Part shown: piece by piece, positions 56,463 to 64,000 of the stretch
How positions within the stretch are numbered: the stretch's first letter is position 1
Layout: every line of letters begins with the position of its first letter
Source of the DNA: Aegilops tauschii subsp. strangulata
Lineage: Eukaryota; Streptophyta; Magnoliopsida; Poales; Poaceae
Assembly (NCBI RefSeq): GCF_002575655.3
Contig: NC_053039.3
Coordinates: 378,487,633-378,551,632, forward strand
Direction: 5' to 3'
Length of the DNA stretch: 64,000 nt
Translations under genes and position numbers: made by a program
The notes under the pieces: generated by a model
The model's database searches: none
What the model saw: only the letters and a program-made list of their open reading frames with translations
What the model was told of the DNA's origin: nothing

Positions 56463-57178
56463 CTAGTGTTCGTCTGGTAGAAAATCTTGAAGAGGACCAG
56501 CTCCCGCTCCTTCTCTTGCTCTAGGTCCCCGAGGTGGTACTGGTGCATCACCCAGTTGGTCCTCTGCTGGTCGAAGTTCTTGTTGGTGTGCAGCACCAGA
56601 ACCTTTTTTGCTGCCCGTCTGCCGGCCGTTGACCATCGCCGGCAAGGTATTGCCGGTCTTGTGCCACATCGCGTGCATGCCGCACTCCGACTGTATCTTG
56701 CGACGCATTCACGTGCCCCTTTTGAACGCCCTGGAATTGCGCTGGAAGAAATGCTTCCTTAGGCCACTCAGCGTGATACCTGCAGTATTGTGGAATACAG
56801 GTTTTAGTGTACCTAGTTGGCATTTTCATAACATTTTTGGCATGTTGCAGTCACTTGTTTCACTTTTTATTAACTGTCAAATTGTAATTGCTTCACCAGG
56901 TCTGCGTCTAAAAAGAAAAATAAAGCTATAAACAAAGGAATATGTTTGTGCAAGTAGACGGCCGATCGGTGTCTTACCTGGAAGTTTCTCAGGTTGGGTG
57001 TAGCATATGTCGTGCTCGCTGTCGATGGTTGGTATGAACAAATCGATGAGAGACTGAAATCTCGCGTTGTCAGCACTCAGTTTGGCCTCAAGGTGCTCGA
57101 TCAGCTCCTGATCCGTGGGATCGAACTTGACGCCAGCCGGCAGCACCGGCCAATCCTTCTTCGACTTGCATCGATAAT
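56463..57178 (-). pseudogene. SOG1-like NAC-domain transcription factor pseudogene
   Basis: The first exon (about 57178-56978) encodes [20 protein letters not shown] and EHLEAKL, then [14 protein letters not shown] subdomains A-B of the type found in SUPPRESSOR OF GAMMA RESPONSE 1 and relatives. A donor GGTAAG follows. An acceptor at 56780 (ATACTGCAG) opens the second exon with matching phase: [18 protein letters not shown], an in-frame TGA at 56709-56711, [19 protein letters not shown] and NGRQTGSKK (subdomains C-D). An extra A in a homopolymer near 56607-56612 then shifts the frame; [10 protein letters not shown] follows in the other frame. Intact relatives act in the nucleus as DNA-binding regulators. 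No C-terminal activation region was found. Confidence 0.8.
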
Positions 57179-57659
57179 TCCAGTTATATGGTACTCAATG
57201 TATGATCAATCGACTGTTTTAAGTGAATGATGAAAGATTTCGACAGATAAGTGGTACTCCAAATCTGAAGTCCAGAATACCCGAACACGCCGCCGGGATT
57301 CTTGTGTCACCTCACGTGCAGCGTGTTGTCACGTCAATTCAATGTGTGGACATGATGAATAATTTGACCGACGTATACTAGTACTGCTACTGTACTACTT
57401 ATTAGTCGTATTTAGTGTCACAATTTATACATAGGTTTAACTAACAAGTACGCACTTGAAGCCTAACTGATATATATATATGGCTTCTGCACAACATCTC
57501 CATCATCATTATCAGTACATCTTACGCATGTGAGTTAGGATGCACTTGATCCCAGGAAGGTATCTATCCTTCAAACCAGAGGAGTGCTTCAAACTAACAA
57601 CAGTACATAATATCCAACAAAAGAGGGTCGTGCAACAGCAGCAGAATACATGGCTCAGT
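57179..57659. other. Gap between NAC relic and F-box gene 1, nothing recognised
   Basis: AT-rich, with a short (AT)n run at 57471-57480. It may include the 3' UTR of the F-box gene (minus strand). Confidence 0.4.
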
Positions 57660-59515
57660 CTAGATATCAGCACGAATCAAGTTATGCATATTTGCTGTTG
57701 GCATGAACCACATCGCTGCATGTTGGGTTTGCAAAAGCCATCCATCGCATGGAAGCTTGATGCCTTTCACACACTGAAGATTATCTGGCAACAAGCTGTG
57801 TCGACGAATCTCTGGATATGGTGATTCATGAAACCCATGGTATGATGTGTAAACACAGCCCCCCCTCGTGATTGGAAGTTGCATAGCACAGTAATCATCA
57901 CCGGTGATATGATCGATGATTGGTTGGATGATCGGATAATTGAGCCCGAGGAACAAGGAGTGGTTGCCGAGGCTGTAAACCCGCCTCCAGTTGAATACGC
58001 CTGGCCCAACGGAGCTGGGATCTTTCTCGAACACGAAGCAGCCATAGCCATCAATGTCACGAACGCCCCATGCATTGTACTGCATGTGGTTTGATGTAAT
58101 GGTTTGGTCAATTTGGTACGTGCGAATGAGCATCAAATGACCGCCGTCAGCTGAACGAGCGATAAACCACCACCCATCGGCTGGTATGATTCCAGGTCCT
58201 GGAATCATGAAGGCCAGCGCATTTGCGTCTGCTGCAACAATTCAAATTGGAGACCAAAAGGACAAAAATAAACAATCATGTTCAGAGTATGTGTGGAATT
58301 AAGATTATTATAACAGTGACACATATCATAGACAGAGAATTGCAATGTCGTGGTCATAATCATACCCCAAGTTAAAAAAATAAGCCAATGGCTTTCATAT
58401 TCTAGCAATATGTCATGGTTCAAACATCATGTAACAATTAGAGGAAAACAGCTATGACAACGCCTACTCATATTCTACCATAGCACTTACTACTACTGTT
58501 CTCATATCAACTCTAAGCAATAACATGCGTTGTTATAAAAATCTTGTAAACGAGAGTAACATATAGAAATCATGATGTTATGCTCATAATATGTATTCTA
58601 ACAATCATTAGATGCCAATTGTTCTCATATCAACTCTAACAATAACATGTGTGGTCATAAAAATCTAGGAAATGAGAAGAACATATAGCAATGATGTGGT
58701 TATAGACATGCTATGCATTCTAAATTTGTAACAAATGAACAGGCAGTCGTATTCATAAGATAAATATGAGATGAGATAGAACAATTACACGACGATAGAT
58801 TCCACCAGTATAGGCAGCCAATCTGTGCGTCGACCGCGTAAACGATGACATCATGCACTATAGAATCCGACAGAAATGTTGCCTCAACAGGATTGATGAT
58901 GAGCCATAACCATGTATGGCGACCGGATTCCAGATAGACTAATCCCATGTTGAACAAGGCAATGAGCTTGTAATCCATGTAGTCTTCTGATGGTGTGGGC
59001 ACTTCGCTGATTACAACTTTCTGCAAACAGAGGTCGAGCCAAAAGCTTGACGCGTCTCATGCGTAGTAGGCAGGAGTGTCCGGCGGGCCGCGAGGCTCGA
59101 TGGCGGCGGTATCCAATGATGGAAGGGTGATCTCTCGCTGGGTGTAGATATCCACGAGACGCCACGGACTACCAGTGTGGTGGATGAGGACGATTCAGTT
59201 GGCCTTCATGCTCGCCCAGTAGTGGCCGCGCATGAAGGACAGGTGGACGGGTAGTGGTAGCATGTCGAGGGGCACCACGGCAACCTCCGTAGGATCGTCA
59301 AGTAGGTGTCTGGGCCACCTGCGAGGATCGGGCATCAGCAAGTAGGGTGTCTTGAAAAGAGTCGGCCGGTTGCAGACGAGTAGACGGTACAAAGACACCG
59401 AGCATGCGGCCAGACGGACGGTGCTCAGTAGGTCCATACGACTACAGATCTGCTCCAAGAGAACATCGGGGAGGGAATTCCAATCGCGGCTCTGCGTGTC
59501 AGTCGGTTCTGCCAT
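57660..59515 (-). pseudogene. F-box/DUF295 (KIB-like) gene 1, two nonsense codons
   Basis: The Met at 59515 (MAEPTDTQSRDWNSLPDVLL) is chosen because an F-box motif follows directly: SLPDVLLEQICSRMDLLSTV, then RLAACSVSLYRLL. The rest matches DUF295: RPTLFKTPYLLMPD, VYLESGRHTWLWL, SIVHDVIVYAVDAQIGCLYWWN. An intron of about 0.5 kb ends at TTGTTGCAG (58232), and the second exon (58231-57660) gives FMIPGPGIIPADGWWFIARS, GCFVFEKD, NHSLFLGLNYPI and GCVYTSYHG, a complete DUF295 end. Two TGA codons lie in register, at 59195-59197 and near 59059. Intact proteins of this class are substrate adaptors of SCF ubiquitin ligases. The donor site is not certain. Both nonsense codons could be mutations or, less likely, part of unseen introns. 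Confidence 0.8.
58498..58724. repeat. Imperfect tandem duplication in the intron of F-box gene 1
   Basis: GTTCTCATATCAACTCTAA starts at 58498 and again at 58621; about 105 bp of each copy align with scattered differences. Confidence 0.8.
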
Positions 59516-60277
59516 TGGGGTTTTCGGTGCCTGCGAGCTAGCGGGGAAGTGGATTCGGGCGAGCGAGCGAAGAAGCTTCTCCTCGTGTGGCCGAGCAGTG
59601 AGCAGGGGGATATGGTACGCGCGAGCTACCAAGGAAGATGGCGCGGGCGGGCGAACAGTGGGCGGGGGTAAATGGTGTGCGGCCGACGATGGGGAAGAGG
59701 GGAGGAAGAAGAAGAGAGGAGGAAGAAGAAGAGAGGAGGAAGAAGAGTGGAAGATGGGGAAGAAAGTGCATTTAATCTCAATTCTACTAGTACTACTACC
59801 AGGATATACCGTCCTTCGGAGTGTAAATAGTTACACCGATGACATGTGGGTCTACCACAACAGGGCCCATATGTCAGTTAATGGAGGACAGAGGTGCGTA
59901 GGCGTATTTGCGGAAGCGTGCTCTACTGGCAAACATGATGGCAGTACTGGGTAAGGCTGATTTAGTAACACCAACACGCTGGTTCAGCTTATTAATTACG
60001 TGTCCCGTCTGCTGCAGCGTGTATTGTCACTTCACTGCGAAGACTAGTTGAATAGTTCTCTCTGACCGATATGGGGAATAATGGATCGCGAGGACTTCCT
60101 TTCTACAGTATCCCTATGCCTCTACGCTCACTTCACTCATTTTGCTCCGTACCTAGTCACTTGTTGAAATCTGTAGAAAGACAAATACTCCGTATTTGGG
60201 AACAGAGGGAGGCTTTTACTCCGTACTATTTGGGAACAGAGGGAATATCACCATATGGAGGGAACAGAGGAAGCTTG
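59516..60277. other. Upstream region of F-box gene 1
   Basis: A purine-rich GAAGAAGAAGAGAGGAG repeat is at 59692-59745. Several Stowaway-like tails (GGGAACAGAGGGA) lie at about 60200-60245. An open plus-strand frame 59352-59954 crosses the F-box exon in antisense and is not a gene. Confidence 0.45.
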
Positions 60278-61015
60278 AAATATGAACATGTCAATGGGAG
60301 GGAGTAAGCCCCATGCATCCATGCATTCATGCAACATGCAACACTCACATGTACACATGGACGTACGCAACACTCACGCACCCATGCGGCACACAGCACA
60401 CGACGCAACACACACGCTCACGCTCAAGTGCTCAACCTACTCCCTACGTCCGTCAAAGACTGTACATTTAGAGATTTACACATTGACCAGGGCATAATTA
60501 ACGCCCAAAAGTAGCAGACTTATGTGTGCATGCGACCATTGAGATAAGAAGATTAAATGAAGGCCGTTGCATGCTGTAATTAAGGATAGACATGTAGCCT
60601 ATACCTACAGCACAAGTTGGTGCATTAGTCAATCAATATCGATTTAGATTAAAGGCCAAATGCATTGGAAGTGTAGATGTACATCATGTACTACACTCTT
60701 TGTTTTATAGCCGATGTACACTCTTTGTTGGAAGACCGAGGGAGGACACGTGCATGCACTCACATACACAGCCAGGGCGGTTCGCGCGCAAGGGTTGGAC
60801 TCGTGTCGCGCCTGCGTAAAGTTTTGTTTAACTGATTTCTTTGCTCTACCAACTGACAGGTGGGACCCAGAAACCAGGTGACAATTTAACCAGTCAACAA
60901 AGTGCCACATCGACTATGTGGCCGGTCAGTAGGGTGCAATACGGTGCTCTACGATGAGCTAGTGATCGTATAATCACCGCAAAACTATATATAGTGACCG
61001 TAAAGAGCGTATTGT
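60278..61015. repeat. Duplicated noncoding segment, copy 2 (with MITE)
   Basis: Diverged copy of 50900-51152. It carries the Stowaway at 60440-60744 and about 190 bp (60765-60955) missing from copy 1. It includes ACTATATATAG near 60984, a possible TATA box. Confidence 0.65.
60440..60744. mobile_element. Stowaway MITE (305 bp)
   Basis: Starts CTCCCTACGTCCGTC and ends GACCGAGGGAG, so the tips are inverted repeats. TA precedes it at 60438-60439. The base pair after it is GA, a mutated target copy. The related segment at 51060 has the uninterrupted site CCTACACGTGCATGCAC, which confirms both borders. Confidence 0.8.
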
Positions 61016-61762
61016 TACATACGTTGACCGCCAGTGTATTTTTCTCGTTTCAAATTAAGCCATATTAATCGGAAAGGACGCAGTATGGACTACTAGTACT
61101 AGTACTAGTACTACTTTGATGTGTCCCGTCAACTCGCCGAACGAGGAGAAGCTTGCTTACTACGCCTCTCCCTCGCCCACGCGCGCGGTGGTTCGCAGGA
61201 CGAGGAGAGGGTTTTGACTACAGCGCCCTCTCCCTCTCCCTCTCCCTCTCCCTCTCCCTCGCCCTCGCCCTCGCCCTCGCGGTGGACGTGCAGCAGTTCA
61301 ATTGGTGTCAGATTGCCAGAAGCATATTGTACTGTAGTATCATCATTGTTGGACCTTCCGAAGAGGCGAAGAGCCAAGTGCAAGGTTCACAGGAGTACGA
61401 ACTGTTGCACCTCTCTAAGAGGCAAAGAGCCAAGCGAAAGGTTTTATAGGAGTTGTCGTCCTAGTAGGAGTGTACTACAACTATAGCAAACGATGTTGCT
61501 GTATGATGCCGCCACGTCACGTATATCCAAAGCTGTGCCACGTTTTTTTTTCTCAAAGAGCGTGTTGGAGCCCGTGCAACAACCACACAAGTTGCACGTA
61601 CACATAACACATTTACTAGTAATAAATTCTAAAGGACAAATGCCAGTATGCCACACAAGTTCATCTCCAATTCATGTGATAAATTTGTGCACGACTAGTC
61701 TACATATATTCACAGCACTACCGTTCACAATTACCGTACTCCACTTACACGTTATAGATGGG
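61016..61762. other. Intergenic region with microsatellites
   Basis: Includes (CTAGTA)n at 61094-61111, the hexanucleotide array at 61226-61280, and two related blocks GAGGC(G/A)AAGAGCCAAG at about 61361 and 61420. No gene was recognised. It contains the 3' flank of F-box gene 2. Confidence 0.45.
61226..61280. repeat. (CCCTCT)n(CCCTCG)n microsatellite
   Basis: Five to six copies of CCCTCT followed by four of CCCTCG. It yields repetitive SLSLSL or GEGEGE frames that are not genes. Confidence 0.95.
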
Positions 61763-63525
61763 CTACATGTCCTCCTCCAGGTTCCAGTCCCAGGTGTTCT
61801 TCATGGATGGCACGATCCATAGCGGTGGGCAACGGGAATCATTGTCGTAGCTTTCTATTCCGGTTCCACACGATGGAGACTCATCCAAGCTGAAGCGGCA
61901 TAAAACAGGGATAGCGTGTCCCAGCATGTCGTTCATCCGGCGGTGCACACTGAAGACACAACCATGCTTCATGAACGGAAGGTGGCATCCGCTTCACAAT
62001 GGGGTAGCTGTCCCCGATGAAAAGCGAGTACTCTCCAAGAGTGTTCCTCAGCACCCACGTAGCATCACGGGGGTCGAACTCGGCGCCGTTCATCTGGTAC
62101 ACGCGGCATCCCAGATCTGGACAGATGGTGACGTACATAGTCAAGGTCCATGCATAATAATGTTGTGCTCAAATATGGCGGTCAGTAATACTGTGCAGCA
62201 AATAGTACTACTCTGGTATAGAGGAAGTAAAATAACCGGCTTATTATATATAGCCACTCTTGGCTACATGGATGAGATAGTAAGACATGGAAAAACAAAA
62301 ATGGTGGCAGCTAGTGGGTTCAAGTCTTCAAGGGCCTAGCTAGCTATACGCGTCCTCCAAGGTAAAAAGTACTCCTACTAGTACTACAAAGTATACTACT
62401 AGTACAACAATGAAAGAGAAGGCGAGAGGGTTAAAAATGGAATACCTGGGTAGATGGTGACGGTCCGATCGTGGTAGATTGTGTGACCATGTTGCACATC
62501 AGTGGTACCATGGGTAACGACTGCTAAGATAGTTGATCCCAATATGCCAAAGTCAGCTACAAGGTTCCAGGTTAGACTGAATCGCGGATGGAAATGCACA
62601 TCCAGGATCGGCGATCTTATTTTGATCGGGGGATGACTGGTCCCTGCAAAATAATGGAGTACCGTTAGGGATGCAAATGATGGTTTGTGCATTCCATTTG
62701 TAATCTCCCGTACCGTAGGATGGCAACCAGATGAAACAAGTCCCCTGGCTTGTCACCGCGAAGATGCGGCCTAGATGGCGCACGGCGTCTTCGAACGTGT
62801 AGGGGCACAAATCTGCCGCCGCCAACATGCGCCAGCCTCTGCCGTTACTGCCTCTTGCATTGATGGAAATCCTTATGTCGAACACCGTGATGAGATAGTA
62901 ATCGTCGTAGCCGCGTCGCTTTGTCGGCGGGTCCGCAATTGCTATCTTCTTCAATCTCATGTAGGCATCATCATACGTATTCAAGCCCAGCCAGTCCGGA
63001 AGGCCGATCCCAATGGTGGAGAAGGGGTCTACCAGAACGGCCGCACTCCTATGGATGTTGTGCAAAATGATGCTGGTATCCGGCCAGAGGTATGCAAGCC
63101 AATCTTTGGTGGCACCGACCCAGACCTATATATAAGACGGTGGGCAGCGGAGAAATTACGGGATGGAAATGGAATAACTAAGTACTACATGATCAAACTC
63201 CATTACTGACCTGCTCATCGGACAAAATCCGACTACCTCTCAACGTCGGCAACTCTAGCGGAGTCAACGTGCAACCATGGCCAGGGAGCGGTGGACTGTT
63301 CGAAGGATTGTCCCATAGAAGAACCTTCTCCTCGAGGACGCATGGAAGACCAACAAGCATGGCCTTTTCCCAAGCCTGTTTAAGCAGCGTCTTGAAAAAG
63401 TTGGTGCAGGAAGCACCGAGTCTTGCGGCGGTGAGGACGTCAGAGCGGCGTGCGATTTCTCCCAGAGGATCGTCATCCAAGGTCTCCTAGCCCCGACGAG
63501 GAGGAGAACCGACTGGCAAATCCAT
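61763..63525 (-). pseudogene. F-box/DUF295 (KIB-like) gene 2, disrupted
   Basis: The frame starts at 63525 (MDLPVGSPPRRG) and meets a TAG at 63487-63489, then continues in register: DDDPLGEIARRSDVLTAARL, an F-box-like stretch. A donor CAG|GTCAGT at 63211 and an acceptor TATATATAG at 63126 bound the first intron. Exon two gives VWVGATKDWLAYLWPDTS, DWLGLNTYDDAYMRL, RRGYDDYYLITVFD and WRMLAAADLCPY. A further segment 62643-62446 (KIRSPILDVHFHPRF, VAVVTH-like, DRTVTIYP) follows after a very short gap and ends at a donor. The last exon (62116-61763) reads CRVYQMNGAEFDPRD and GEYSLFIGDSYPIVK, then a frameshift near 62005, and ends NTWDWNLEEDM. It is on the same strand as gene 1 and similar in plan, so the two are probably old tandem duplicates. 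Confidence 0.75.
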
Positions 63526-64000
63526 GGGAGCAGCGACGAACTGCCTTCTCTTCGGGGGGAGGGGAACTGGCGAGGAGGAGATAAGAGCGTAGTAACCGCA
63601 GGGCCTCGTCCCTTCCAACTGTAGATCATTCCTCAGCGAAGGGGTGAGGCTATTATTTACTACTAGTACTAGCATTATGGAACGTTATGGGATTGCATTA
63701 TACTGTAAATAATAGCACTAGTAAGAAATTTTTGGCACTAGGTAGTAGTTTTTGGCGTGGATTAAGAAATTTTGGGTATGTTTTTGCCATTTTTTGTACA
63801 CGCCAACTAGTGTCAAAAAACGTCTTACATTATGTGACGGAGGAGTATGTACTCGTACTGTAGCAGTACTAGTACTACTTTTCTCAACTAGTAGTGCGAT
63901 GTACTGTACTTCTAGTCTAGTCTAGTATAGTGCACCAGTTTTGAACTCTTGAATCTCAGGGCCAAGGAGCTACAGTTGGAAGTGGAGGATACTACTGTTC
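63526..64000. other. Upstream region of F-box gene 2
   Basis: Contains several TACTAGTACTAG-type short repeats (63660-63675, 63865-63925). No gene was recognised. Promoter elements of gene 2 would lie here, but none was assigned. Confidence 0.4.

Noticed and set aside
59352..59954. 200-codon plus-strand frame
   Set aside because: It is antisense to the F-box exon and then runs through a purine-rich microsatellite.
61121..61486. Frames encoding SP, SL or GE repeats
   Set aside because: Translation of the CCCTCT/CCCTCG microsatellite.

Overview
This is a repeat-dominated window from a large grass genome, most likely a Triticeae species (wheat, Aegilops or barley type). The evidence is nested LTR retrotransposons with Triticeae-like termini, Stowaway MITEs starting CTCCCTCCGTCC, a CACTA terminus, and plant gene fragments (NAC, F-box/DUF295, RNase H-like). 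All family calls come from reading motifs, not from a database search. I use the letters A to E for the LTR elements.

Layout, 1-48309: one old Gypsy/Tat-lineage element, B, lies on the minus strand. It is visible in four pieces (11355-12403, 20833-23708, 30340-34148, 45950-48309) and its left end is outside the window. Four younger elements interrupt it. A (1-11354, minus strand, left LTR cut by the window edge) is a Tekay/Del-like chromovirus with an intact 1.5 kb-codon gag-pol frame, an extra ORF before gag, and LTRs that differ at about 7 of 1785 positions. C (12404-20832, minus strand, TSD GGCGC) is a second, decayed Tat-type element. D (23709-30339, plus strand, TSD GCAAC) is an Athila/Sabrina-like element with two 1575-bp LTRs that keeps only a short gag. 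E (34149-45949, minus strand, TSD CATAT) has 4.2-kb LTRs around a 3.4-kb interior without coding capacity.

The most interesting content is in the two Tat elements. Each carries, between integrase and 3' LTR, a gene on the strand opposite to pol. In C it is an AT-hook plus B3-domain-like reading frame with its own TATA box. In B it is a multi-exon coiled-coil gene with GT-AG introns whose phases agree; element C landed inside its last exon. Between that antisense gene and pol, element B carries two tandem arrays (82-bp and 73/72-bp units) of the kind that can seed satellites.

Layout, 48310-64000: this part is lower in LTR elements and holds gene remnants. They are an RNase H-like pseudogene (48430-49001), a CACTA terminus at 51153 followed by several minisatellite-like arrays and three or four 0.7-0.8-kb tandem units, a SOG1-like NAC pseudogene (56463-57178), and two same-strand F-box/DUF295 pseudogenes (59515-57660 and 63525-61763). 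Two diverged copies of one noncoding segment (about 50900-51152 and 60278-61015) show a Stowaway insertion in one copy and the empty site in the other. I see no intact host protein-coding gene and no tRNA or rRNA gene.
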